From NCBI GenBank assembly GCA_046295655.1, contig JBKBMT010000037.1, forward strand, positions 1-30,373: a stretch of DNA of 30,373 nt, written 5' to 3'. The notes below the pieces were generated by a model. The model was not told the DNA's origin. It worked only from the letters and a program-made list of their open reading frames with translations, and made no database searches. Shown here piece by piece: positions 23,084 through 30,347 of this stretch. The translations under genes were made by a program, and so were the position numbers. This DNA comes from JBKBMT01 sp046295655. Its GTDB lineage: Bacteria > Pseudomonadota > Alphaproteobacteria > Rhodobacterales > Rhodobacteraceae. The first letter of the stretch is position 1; each line of letters begins with the position of its first letter.

Positions 23084-24297
23084 CCCTCCGCCACCCACCG
23101 GTCCAGCACCGCAAGCGCCGCATCGGCGAAGGCCGGATCGTTGATATGCGCGTCGATCTCGATCAGGTCGACACCGGCCGGACAGGCCCGCCGCATCTCG
23201 TCGCAGAAGGCGGCAAGACCCGCGGCATCGTGCAGCGGCGCGCCGGGACGGTCCCATTCGTTGCACCCCCTCGCCGGCAGGATGAAGGCGACCGGACCCC
23301 GCGCCTCGGCCATCCGCGCACAGAACAGGCGAGCCAGCGCCCGCCGCTCGCCCTCGTCGAGCAGGACCGAGGAAATCAGCCGGTTGTGCGCATGCACGGG
23401 CCGCCCGGCCAGCGCGTCGGGCAGCGGGAAGGATCCGGCGAAATCGGCAAGGTCGTAGCAGCCGGGCGCGACGATCTGGGGCACGCCGGCGCGGCCGGCC
23501 GCGGTCATCCGGTCGGGGCCCGCGGTGATCGATGAACCCATCATGTGGTTGCCCACCTCCTGCGGCGCGAAGTCCATCACCGCCGCGAAGGCGCCCGCGG
23601 CCGCCAGACCCTCGAACGCCCGCCCGCCCATGCCGGTGGCATGGAACACCGCCACATCGAATCCCCGCGACTCCAGCGCCGGTTTCAGCGGCACCATGTA
23701 GCGCAGCACCGTCTTGCCGAAGCTCGTCATGCCGATCATCGGTCGTGCCGCCGCTGGCCGTTCGGCCGTTCGCGCCGCGCCGACGACCGCGCCCGCCGCC
23801 TGGCTCAGTGCCGCGCGGCAGATGTCGTTCAACCCGTAAAGGCCGCCGGCCCAGAGGATCATCTGGATGTCGGGCGCAAGCCGTTCGGGCGGGATCATCG
23901 GCGAAAAGCTGACCGTCGAGACCATGACCTTCGGAACCCCGATCGGCAGCGCCGCCGCGACGTCCAGCGCCAGATCCGTGCCCATGCTTCCGCCCAGGGC
24001 GATCACCCCGTCGATCCGCCCCTCGGCATGCAGCCGACGCGTCAGCGCCGCGGCACCGGCGGCCATGATCTGCATCGCGGCATTCTCGTCCTCGGCGCCC
24101 ATCGCGTCCTCGATCCGCCGCCCGCCGGCCGCCGCCACCTCGGCCTTGCCGATCTCCACCGGCTCGGGCGGGTCGCCAAGGACGCTGACATCCATGTGCA
24201 GCGGCCGCCCGCCGGCGGCGCGGATGCGGTCGGCAAGATAGGCAAGCTCGGGCGCCTTGGTGTCATGGGTGCCGATCACGAGGATTGTCGGGGTCAT
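23041..24297 (-). CDS. Tm-1-like ATP-binding domain (UPF0261) protein
   Basis: The 418-residue protein belongs to the UPF0261/Tm-1-like family, named after the tomato Tm-1 antiviral protein, whose N-terminal part is homologous. Family blocks are ILVIGTHDTKAPELAYLAD, GGSMGTDLALDVAAALPIGVPK, MIGMTSFGKTVLRYMVPLKP, VFHATGMGGRAFE, VMDFAPQEVGNHMMGSS and FILPARGCNEWDRPGAPLHD. Its biochemical role in bacteria is not established. In many bacteria it is paired with a TIM-barrel PEP-hydrolase-like protein, which is absent here. ATG at 24297 follows GGAGGC and is 11 bases from the ALDH stop, so the two genes form an operon. Context suggests a role in small-molecule catabolism. Confidence 0.88.
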   Translation of the reverse strand: MTPTILVIGTHDTKAPELAYLADRIRAAGGRPLHMDVSVLGDPPEPVEIGKAEVAAAGGRRIEDAMGAEDENAAMQIMAAGAAALTRRLHAEGRIDGVIALGGSMGTDLALDVAAALPIGVPKVMVSTVSFSPMIPPERLAPDIQMILWAGGLYGLNDICRAALSQAAGAVVGAARTAERPAAARPMIGMTSFGKTVLRYMVPLKPALESRGFDVAVFHATGMGGRAFEGLAAAGAFAAVMDFAPQEVGNHMMGSSITAGPDRMTAAGRAGVPQIVAPGCYDLADFAGSFPLPDALAGRPVHAHNRLISSVLLDEGERRALARLFCARMAEARGPVAFILPARGCNEWDRPGAPLHDAAGLAAFCDEMRRACPAGVDLIEIDAHINDPAFADAALAVLDRWVAEGQLSGSSRERSSRS

Positions 24298-24308
24298 CGC
24301 GGCCTCCG

Positions 24309-25790
24309 TCACAGGGCGATCCAGGCAGTCTTGAGATCGGTGAACTTGTCCAGCGCATGCAGGGACTTGTCGTGCCCGTTGCCGGACTGCTTCATGCCGC
24401 CCAGCGGCACGGTCACATCCGACCCGCCGTAGGTGTTGACATGCACGACCCCGGCCCGGATCGCCCGCACCATCCGGTGCGCCCGGCCGAGGTTCGCGGT
24501 CCACACCCCGGCGGCAAGGCCGAAGTCGGTCGCATTGGCCAGGCGGATCGCCTCGGCTTCGTCGGCAAAGGGGGTGACGGCCAGCACCGGGCCGAACACC
24601 TCTTCCCGCCACAACCTGTGGTGTGGCCGGACCCCGGAGACAACGGTGGGCTGCATGTAGAACCCTCCGGTCTCTTCCAGCGCCTGCGCCCCGCCGGTCT
24701 CGACGCGCCCGCCCTCGGCCACGGCATCGCGCACGAAGGCCAGGTTGGCGGCAAGCTGTGCGGCGGAATGGACCGCGCCCATCTTCGTCGTCAGCTGCAA
24801 GGGGTTGCCGGGCACCAGCCGTTCTGCCGCGCGGCAGACGGCGGCAAGGAAATCGTCGTGCACCGAGGCCTCGACAAGCAGCCGCGAGCCGGCGACGCAG
24901 ACCTGTCCGGCGTTGCGGAAGATCGCCTGCGCGGCCGCCTCGGCCGCGCGATCCAGATCGGGCGCATCGGCAAAGATCACATTGGGCGACTTGCCGCCCA
25001 GTTCGAGATAACAGCGCTTGAGGTTCGACCGCGCGGCATAGTCCAGAAGCCGCCGCCCGGTGGCGCCCGACCCGGTGAATACCAGCACGTCCACCTCGGG
25101 CGACAGCGCCAGCGCCTCGCCGGTGGTGCGGCCCGGTCCGGTAACGACGTTCAGAACGCCATCGGGCAGCCCCGCCTCCTGCGCAAGTTCTGCCAGCCGC
25201 AACAGCGACAGAGAGGCGCTTTCGGCCGGCTTGAGCACCACGGAATTGCCCATGGCAAGCGCCGGGGCCAGCTTCCAGGCGCCGATCATCAGCGGAAAGT
25301 TCCACGGGACAATGGCCCCGACGACCCCCACCGGCTCGCGCAGCACCAGCCCCAGCGTCCCGGGCGCGGTCGGCGCCACCTCGCCAGGGAGCTTGTCCAC
25401 CGCCTCGCCGTAATAGCGGACCGTAGCCGCGGCGCTGCCGGGTTCGGCCTTCAGCGCCATGGAAATCTCGGTCCCGTTGTCGCGCACGCCCAGCACCGCG
25501 AGTTCGTCCGCATGCGCCTCGATCAGGTCGGCAAGCCGGAGCAGGACCGCCTTGCGACCTGCCGGTGCAGCCCGCGACCACACCCCCGCCTCGAACGCCT
25601 GCCGCGCAGCCGCCACCGCGCGCGTCACATCCTCCGCCGTGGCCTGCGCAAGCGTGGTCAGCACGCGGCCGTTGACCGGCGATGTCACCTCGGCCGGTTC
25701 GCCGCCGCCGTCCTCCCACTTTCCGCCGATCAGCAACCGCCCGGGAGCCACCGGCCGCGCCGCCAGAGCGTCGATCCGTGCCTGGTCCAA
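24309..25790 (-). CDS. Aldehyde dehydrogenase (PuuC/betaine-aldehyde-type)
   Basis: This NAD(P)-dependent aldehyde dehydrogenase has 493 residues. The catalytic Cys298 is in NAGQVCVAGSR, the general base Glu263 is in LELGGKSPN and Asn164 is in VPWNFPLMI. A GSGATGRRL segment at about 241-249 is part of the nucleotide-binding region. The sequence style is close to enzymes that oxidise amino-aldehydes (gamma-glutamyl-gamma-aminobutyraldehyde, betaine aldehyde or succinate semialdehyde); the exact substrate is unknown. The start is TTG (25788-25790). It is supported by a near-perfect AAGGAGG ribosome-binding site six bases upstream and by the absence of a better ATG. It is first in an operon with the Tm-1-like gene and diverges from the IclR regulator. 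Confidence 0.92.
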   Translation of the reverse strand: MDQARIDALAARPVAPGRLLIGGKWEDGGGEPAEVTSPVNGRVLTTLAQATAEDVTRAVAAARQAFEAGVWSRAAPAGRKAVLLRLADLIEAHADELAVLGVRDNGTEISMALKAEPGSAAATVRYYGEAVDKLPGEVAPTAPGTLGLVLREPVGVVGAIVPWNFPLMIGAWKLAPALAMGNSVVLKPAESASLSLLRLAELAQEAGLPDGVLNVVTGPGRTTGEALALSPEVDVLVFTGSGATGRRLLDYAARSNLKRCYLELGGKSPNVIFADAPDLDRAAEAAAQAIFRNAGQVCVAGSRLLVEASVHDDFLAAVCRAAERLVPGNPLQLTTKMGAVHSAAQLAANLAFVRDAVAEGGRVETGGAQALEETGGFYMQPTVVSGVRPHHRLWREEVFGPVLAVTPFADEAEAIRLANATDFGLAAGVWTANLGRAHRMVRAIRAGVVHVNTYGGSDVTVPLGGMKQSGNGHDKSLHALDKFTDLKTAWIAL

Positions 25791-25801
25791 TTCCCCTCCT
25801 T

Positions 25802-25820
25802 CGGTTCATTATTTGAACCG
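25802..25820. promoter_or_regulatory. Perfect palindrome, likely IclR-family operator
   Basis: CGGTTCA (25802-25808), spacer TTATT, TGAACCG (25814-25820) is a perfect 7-bp inverted repeat. It lies in the 98-bp AT-rich gap between the divergent ALDH and IclR genes, 12 bases upstream of the ALDH start. IclR-family regulators bind short palindromes in such gaps and often autoregulate. The pairing with the adjacent IclR gene is inferred from position. Confidence 0.6.
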
Positions 25821-25834
25821 TAATTTCATAAATC

Positions 25835-25861
25835 TTGACAGGCTGTGTGGTCCTCTGTCAA
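25835..25861. promoter_or_regulatory. Second inverted repeat with two facing TTGACA boxes
   Basis: TTGACAG (25835-25841) and CTGTCAA (25855-25861) form a perfect inverted repeat with a 13-base spacer, 28 bases before the IclR ATG. Each arm is a perfect sigma70 -35 hexamer on its own strand, facing the other. The matching -10 boxes are poor, so a second operator is as likely as paired promoters. Confidence 0.4.
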
Positions 25862-25888
25862 TCAGAAAGCGGACGCCGCGGGATTGCC

Positions 25889-26641
25889 ATGGGAACGGTC
25901 ACGAAGGCCCTCGACCTGCTCGACCTGTTCAGCGCCGATCGCCCCTGCATCGGCCTGTCGGACTGTGCCCGCGCGGCCGGGCTCAACAAGGCGACCTGCC
26001 TGCGGCTGCTGCGGGCGCTGGAGGCGCGGGGTTTCGTCGAACAGGCCGGCAGCAGCTGGCGCATCGGTCCGGCGCCGTTGCGCCTTGCCGCCCTGCGCGA
26101 GGCGACGGTGCCGCAGCGAAGCGCCGCAATGCCGGTGTTGCAGGCGCTTGCCGCCAACACGGGCGAAACCGCGCATCTGTCGCAACTGAGCGGCGGGCGG
26201 CTCTGCACGCTCGCCCATGCCTATCCGCCTGGACAGGCGCTGCGGGTATCGATGGAGGACGCGGCGGTGCTGCCCTTCCATGCCACCGCCTCGGGGATCG
26301 TCATGCTGGCCTTCGGGCCGGCAGGGCTGCGCGATGCGGTGCTGTGCGGCCCCCTGCCGTCCCTGACCGCCGACACGCCGACCGATCCGGCCACGCTGTC
26401 CGCCCGGATCGAGGCCGCCCGCCGCGACGGCCTGGCCGAGGCGCCCGGCACCTTCGAGGCCGGCGTGCACGGAATCGCCGTGCCGGTGTTCGATACCGCT
26501 GGCATCTGCCGCGCCACCCTGGCACTGGCCGCCCCGGCCAGTCGCGCAGCCCCGGACCTGCCCCGCCTGCGGGCCGCGCTGCGCGATGCGGCGGGCCGGC
26601 TTCACCCCCTTTGGGGCGGCCCGCCGGCCGCCGCCGCCTGA
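25889..26641 (+). CDS. IclR-family transcriptional regulator
   Basis: This 250-residue regulator has an N-terminal winged helix (about 1-65: TVTKALDLLDLFSADRPCIGLSDCARAAGLNKATCLRLLRALEARGFV) and the C-terminal IclR effector domain (about 80-245). GETAHLSQLSGGRLCTLAHAYPP, LPFHATASGIVMLAF and FEAGVHGIAVPVFDTAGICRATLAL are family-typical. ATG at 25889 is preferred because MGTVTKALDLLDLFS aligns with the family start; 18 extra in-frame residues upstream do not. It diverges from ALDH and runs into the aminotransferase gene after 17 bases. It likely controls both directions via the palindromes in the gap. Confidence 0.92.
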   Translation: MGTVTKALDLLDLFSADRPCIGLSDCARAAGLNKATCLRLLRALEARGFVEQAGSSWRIGPAPLRLAALREATVPQRSAAMPVLQALAANTGETAHLSQLSGGRLCTLAHAYPPGQALRVSMEDAAVLPFHATASGIVMLAFGPAGLRDAVLCGPLPSLTADTPTDPATLSARIEAARRDGLAEAPGTFEAGVHGIAVPVFDTAGICRATLALAAPASRAAPDLPRLRAALRDAAGRLHPLWGGPPAAAA

Positions 26642-26658
26642 TCCCGAAAGGAGCCGCC

Positions 26659-28011
26659 ATGAAGGATGCCAACTTCCTCAAGGCCATGAACGCCCGCAGC
26701 CTGTGGCACCCGATGACGGCGCCTTCCGACAGCCACCAGAACCCGCCGGTGATCCTGACCGAGGCGCAGGGTTGCAGGATCCGCGACATCGACGGGCACG
26801 AGGTGGTCGATGCGGTGGGCGGGCTTTGGAACGTCAACCTCGGCTATTCCTGCGATCCGGTGAAGGAGGCGATGAAGGCGCAGCTTGACCGGCTGCCCTA
26901 TTATTCGATCTTCCGCGGCGCCTCGAACGACGTGGTGATCGAACTGGCCGAGGAGTTGCGGGATTTCTTCGCACCCGACGGGGTTTCGCGGGCATTCTTC
27001 ACTTCCGGCGGGTCGGATTCGGTCGAAACCGCGCTGCGCCTCGCGCGGCAGTATCACAAGATCCGGGGCGAGGCCGGCCGGGCGAAGTTCCTGAGCCTCA
27101 AGAAGGGCTATCACGGCACCCATTTCGGCGGCGCCAGCGTCAACGGCAACGCCAATTTCCGCACCGCCTACGAACCGTTGCTGCCGGGGTGCCATCACAT
27201 CCCCTGCCCCTGGCCCTACCGCAACCCGTTCGGCGAGTCCGATCCCGCCCGGGTGGCGGAGCTTTGTCTTGCGGCGCTCGAGGACGAGATCGCCTTCCAG
27301 GGCCCCGGCACCGTCGCCGCCTTCATCATGGAGCCGATCCTCGGGGCCGGCGGCGTGATCGTGCCGCACGAAAGCTTCATGCCCGGTGTGCGCGAGATCT
27401 GTTCGCGCCACGGCATCCTGCTGATCGCCGACGAGGTGATCACCGCCTTCGGCCGCACCGGCGACTGGACGGGCTCGCGCCACTGGGGGGTGCGGCCCGA
27501 CCTGATGTGCACTGCCAAGGCGATCACCAACGGCTATTTCCCCTTCGGCGCGGTGATGATCGCCGATGCGGTGGCCGAGGTGTTCGAGGCCGACACCAGC
27601 GGCAAGGCCGCGATCGGCCACGGCTATACCTATTCCGGGCATCCGGTCGGGGCGGCGGCTGCGCTCGCCTGCCTCTCGGAAACCCGGCGGCTTGCCGTCA
27701 AGGACAATGCGGCGGCGCGGGGAACCGAGCTGTTCGACGGACTGCGCGCGCTGGCCGCGCGGCACGAGGCCGTCGGCGACGTGCGCGGCGGGCACGGCCT
27801 GATGTGCGCGCTGGAACTGGTCTCGGACCGGGCCACCAAGGCCGCGCCCGACAAGGCCGCGCCGGGCCGGGTGCAGAAGGCCGCCTACGAGGCCGGGGCG
27901 ATGGTCCGCGTCTCGGGACCGAATATCATCCTGTCGCCGCCGCTGGTGCTGACGGCCGCCGACGTGCGAGTGATCCTCGACGCGCTGGAGGCGGGTCTCG
28001 CGGCGCTGTAG
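26659..28011 (+). CDS. Class III PLP aminotransferase (omega-amino acid type)
   Basis: This is a 450-residue fold-type I, class III (PF00202-type) aminotransferase. The PLP Lys287 is in TAKAITNGYFPFGAV and Asp258, which contacts the pyridine nitrogen, is in LLIADEV. SGGSDSVETALRLAR provides the phosphate-binding region and GYHGTHFGGASVNG is a typical class III block. The N-terminus LWHPMTAPSDS and the overall pattern resemble beta-alanine:pyruvate, taurine:pyruvate or putrescine aminotransferases. Substrate cannot be fixed from sequence. ATG has AAAGGAG upstream and is 17 bases after IclR. With the divergent ALDH it would give the common amine to aldehyde to acid route. It converges on the flavoprotein gene. 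Confidence 0.92.
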   Translation: MKDANFLKAMNARSLWHPMTAPSDSHQNPPVILTEAQGCRIRDIDGHEVVDAVGGLWNVNLGYSCDPVKEAMKAQLDRLPYYSIFRGASNDVVIELAEELRDFFAPDGVSRAFFTSGGSDSVETALRLARQYHKIRGEAGRAKFLSLKKGYHGTHFGGASVNGNANFRTAYEPLLPGCHHIPCPWPYRNPFGESDPARVAELCLAALEDEIAFQGPGTVAAFIMEPILGAGGVIVPHESFMPGVREICSRHGILLIADEVITAFGRTGDWTGSRHWGVRPDLMCTAKAITNGYFPFGAVMIADAVAEVFEADTSGKAAIGHGYTYSGHPVGAAAALACLSETRRLAVKDNAAARGTELFDGLRALAARHEAVGDVRGGHGLMCALELVSDRATKAAPDKAAPGRVQKAAYEAGAMVRVSGPNIILSPPLVLTAADVRVILDALEAGLAAL

Positions 28012-28035
28012 CCGCACGCCCGGACCCCGGCCGGA

Positions 28036-29409
28036 TCAGTTCACCTGCACCACCTTGCCGGGGTTTAGGATGTTCGCCGGGTCGAGCGTCCGCTTGATGG
28101 CCGCCATAACCTCCCACCCTTCGCCGTGTTCGGCGGCCATGTACTTCATCTTCCCGCGACCGATGCCGTGTTCGCCGCTGACCGTGCCGCCGAGCCGCAA
28201 CGCGCGTTCCGCCATCCGTCCGGCGAGATCCAGCGCGATCTGCAATTCCTCGGGGCGGTCCGGGTCGATCAGCAGCGCGCAGTGGAAATTGCCGTCGCCG
28301 ACATGGCCCAGCATCGGCCCTTCCAGCGGGCTTGCATCGACATCCGCCCGGGTCTCTCGCACCGCCTCGGCCAGCCGCGAGATCGGGACGCAGACATCGG
28401 TCGTCAGAACCCGGCACCCCGGCCGCAGCGCCTTGGCGGCAAAATAACCGTTGTGCCGCATCCGCCAGAGCTTCGCCCGGTCCTCTGCCTGGGTGGCCCA
28501 GCGGAAATCACCGGCGCCGAACTCGGCCGCGATAGCGCCCATCATCTCGGCCTGCTCGGCAACGCCTGCCGGTGAGCCGTGGAATTCGAGGAACAGATGC
28601 GGGCGTTCCGGCATGTCGGTGCCGGCATGCAGGTTGAAGCCGCGGATCGACGCCTCGTCCACGAATTCGATCCGCGCCATCGGCACCCCGGCCTGGATCG
28701 TGGCGATCACCGTCTGCACCGCCGCGTCGATGTCGGGAAAATCGCAGATCGCGGCCGAGACCGCCTCGGGCTGGCCGTGCAGTCTCAGCGTCAGCTCGGT
28801 GATGATCCCCAGCGTGCCCTCGGACCCCACGAACAGCCGGGTCAGGTCGTAGCCGGTCGAGGATTTCCGCGCCCGGCTGCCCGTGCGGATGACCCGGCCG
28901 TCGGCCAGAACCACCTCGAGCGACAGCACGTTGTCGCGCATCGTGCCGTAACGCACCGCCGTTGTCCCGGATGCGCGCGTGGCCGCCATGCCGCCAAGGC
29001 TTGCATTGGCGCCGGGATCGACCGGAAAGAACAGGCCCGTCGCCCTGAGGTCGGTATTCAGCTGTTCGCGCGTGACGCCGGGCTGCACGGTGCAGTCCAT
29101 GTCCTCGGCCCGGACCTCGAGCACCCGATCCATACGCGACAGATCCAGCGACAGCCCACCCTGAAAGGCCAGCGCATGGCCCTCCAGCGAGGTCCCGGTG
29201 CCCCAGGGCACCACCGGGCAGCCATGGGCGGCGCAGATCCGGACAACCTCGGCCACCTCTGCCGTGGTCTCGGGGAACGCCACCGCATCCGGCGGGGTGA
29301 CGGGATAGTGGCTCTCGTTCTGCCCGTGCTGATCGCGCAGCGCGGCGGCGGTGCTGAACCGCTCGCCCAGGATCGCGGCGATCCGTGCGAAGGCATCGGC
29401 ATGGCGCAT
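28036..29409 (-). CDS. FAD-linked 2-hydroxyacid dehydrogenase (GlcD/D-lactate dehydrogenase family)
   Basis: This 457-residue flavoprotein has an N-terminal PCMH-type FAD-binding domain (VVPWGTGTSLEGHALAFQGGLSLDLSRMD, VDPGANASLGGMAATRASGTTAVRYGTMRDNVL, SSTGYDLTRLFVGSEGTLGIITELTLRL). The C-terminal FAD-oxidase domain carries HVGDGNFH and SGEHGIGRGK, the metal/substrate-binding motifs of D-lactate and D-2-hydroxyglutarate dehydrogenases. It probably oxidises a D-2-hydroxyacid and passes electrons to a cytochrome or quinone. It lacks a signal peptide and the Cys-rich domain of fused forms. ATG at 29409 is supported by GGGAGGA with a 6-base spacer; the in-frame ATG at 29496 has no such site. It diverges from the racemase-family gene. 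Confidence 0.9.
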   Translation of the reverse strand: MRHADAFARIAAILGERFSTAAALRDQHGQNESHYPVTPPDAVAFPETTAEVAEVVRICAAHGCPVVPWGTGTSLEGHALAFQGGLSLDLSRMDRVLEVRAEDMDCTVQPGVTREQLNTDLRATGLFFPVDPGANASLGGMAATRASGTTAVRYGTMRDNVLSLEVVLADGRVIRTGSRARKSSTGYDLTRLFVGSEGTLGIITELTLRLHGQPEAVSAAICDFPDIDAAVQTVIATIQAGVPMARIEFVDEASIRGFNLHAGTDMPERPHLFLEFHGSPAGVAEQAEMMGAIAAEFGAGDFRWATQAEDRAKLWRMRHNGYFAAKALRPGCRVLTTDVCVPISRLAEAVRETRADVDASPLEGPMLGHVGDGNFHCALLIDPDRPEELQIALDLAGRMAERALRLGGTVSGEHGIGRGKMKYMAAEHGEGWEVMAAIKRTLDPANILNPGKVVQVN

Positions 29410-29484
29410 GGAAGATCCTCCCTGTCTGCGGCATCCATACCACCTGACGCAATCCAGCGGCAGGGGTGAAAGAAGCCTTGAAAT

Positions 29485-29496
29485 ATGCATTTGCAT
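29485..29496. promoter_or_regulatory. Palindrome in divergent promoter region
   Basis: ATGCA-TT-TGCAT (29485-29496) is a perfect 5-bp inverted repeat with a 2-base spacer in the 133-bp gap between the flavoprotein and racemase-family genes. On the plus strand TTGCAT (29491-29496) and TATCGT (29513-29518), 16 bases apart, could be a promoter covered by the palindrome. Its location suggests an operator for one or both genes. Confidence 0.35.
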
Positions 29497-29542
29497 GAAA
29501 AATCCGCCGTGCTATCGTCAGGCCGGACAGCGGGAGGGCCGG

Positions 29543-30316
29543 ATGCGGATCTGGTATCAGAGCTATGTGGATGCAGAACATGCCGGGCGCTACTGGGACG
29601 ACCTGCGTCGCCACATCGCCGCCATTGCCGACCCGGGCACCGAGGTCGAGATCCACGGCATCACCCCGCATGACAGCTATGCCCATGCGCTGGTCGAGTT
29701 CCGCTGCGCCCGCGAGGTGATCTGCAACGCCGTCCGGGCCGAACGCGAAGGCTATGACGCCTTCATCCTCGGGCATTTTCAGGATGCCGGGCTCTACGAG
29801 GCGCGGTCGGTCGTGGACATTCCGGTAATCGGGCTGGGCGAGGCGACGATGCTCCACGCCTGCACGCTGGCGCAGCGGTCGGGAATCGTCACCATCAACA
29901 CGCGCTTCATTCCGTGGTTTCGCCACCAGATCGCCCGCTATGGGCTGGGCCAGCGCATCACCGGCATCCATGCCATGCAGTTCGAGCCCGGCCAGATCAT
30001 GGGCGCCTTCGGCGATCCTGCCCGCACCGAGGAGGCCCGCACGCTGTTCGAGGCGCAGGCGCGGCCGCTGGTCGCGGCCGGGGTGGAACTGCTGATCCCC
30101 GGTGGCGGCATCCCGATGCTGCTGTTCTCGACCATCCCCGATCACCGGGTGGATGGCGCGCCGGTGGTCAACGGGATCCCCATTGCGGTGAAGCAGGCCG
30201 AGGTCGCGGTAAGGCTGCGCCGGATGACCGGCCTCGGCACCAGCCGGGCGGGCGAATTCGTCAAGCCGCCGCCCGAGATCGTCGAGGAGTTCATGACCCA
30301 TCCGAAGGGGCTCTGA
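29543..30316 (+). CDS. Asp/Glu/hydantoin racemase-fold protein lacking both catalytic Cys
   Basis: This 257-residue protein fits the Asp/Glu/hydantoin racemase superfamily, seen in the N-terminal MRIWYQSYVDAEH (substrate-loop region), GYDAFILGHFQDAGLYEARSVVDIPVIGLGEA, and VELLIPGGGIPMLL. The two Cys that act as acid/base in racemases are absent. The first position (C in a VIAC-type motif) is His78 in ILGHFQD. The second (C in LGCAG-type motifs) is Gly in LIPGGGIP (about 187-189). A classical two-Cys racemase is thus unlikely; an isomerase, hydrolase or lyase on a related fold is possible. ATG at 29543 follows GGGAGGGCC and yields the family start; an in-frame ATG upstream adds residues without support. 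The next gene probably begins within about 30 bases. Confidence 0.78.
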   Translation: MRIWYQSYVDAEHAGRYWDDLRRHIAAIADPGTEVEIHGITPHDSYAHALVEFRCAREVICNAVRAEREGYDAFILGHFQDAGLYEARSVVDIPVIGLGEATMLHACTLAQRSGIVTINTRFIPWFRHQIARYGLGQRITGIHAMQFEPGQIMGAFGDPARTEEARTLFEAQARPLVAAGVELLIPGGGIPMLLFSTIPDHRVDGAPVVNGIPIAVKQAEVAVRLRRMTGLGTSRAGEFVKPPPEIVEEFMTHPKGL

Positions 30317-30347
30317 TGACGGCCCTGCACCGCCGGGGGCGGTGACC

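Noticed and set aside
24298..25809. In-frame extension of the Tm-1-like gene through the whole ALDH gene (922 codons in total)
   Set aside because: The upstream 504 codons are an Arg/Gly/Ala-rich shadow of ALDH in another frame. The Tm-1-like protein has a good ribosome-binding site and family start at 24297.
25804..25818. GTTC-N7-GAAC as a LexA/SOS box
   Set aside because: Alphaproteobacterial LexA sites are direct repeats (GTTC-N7-GTTC); this is an inverted repeat next to an IclR gene and is better explained as an IclR-type operator.
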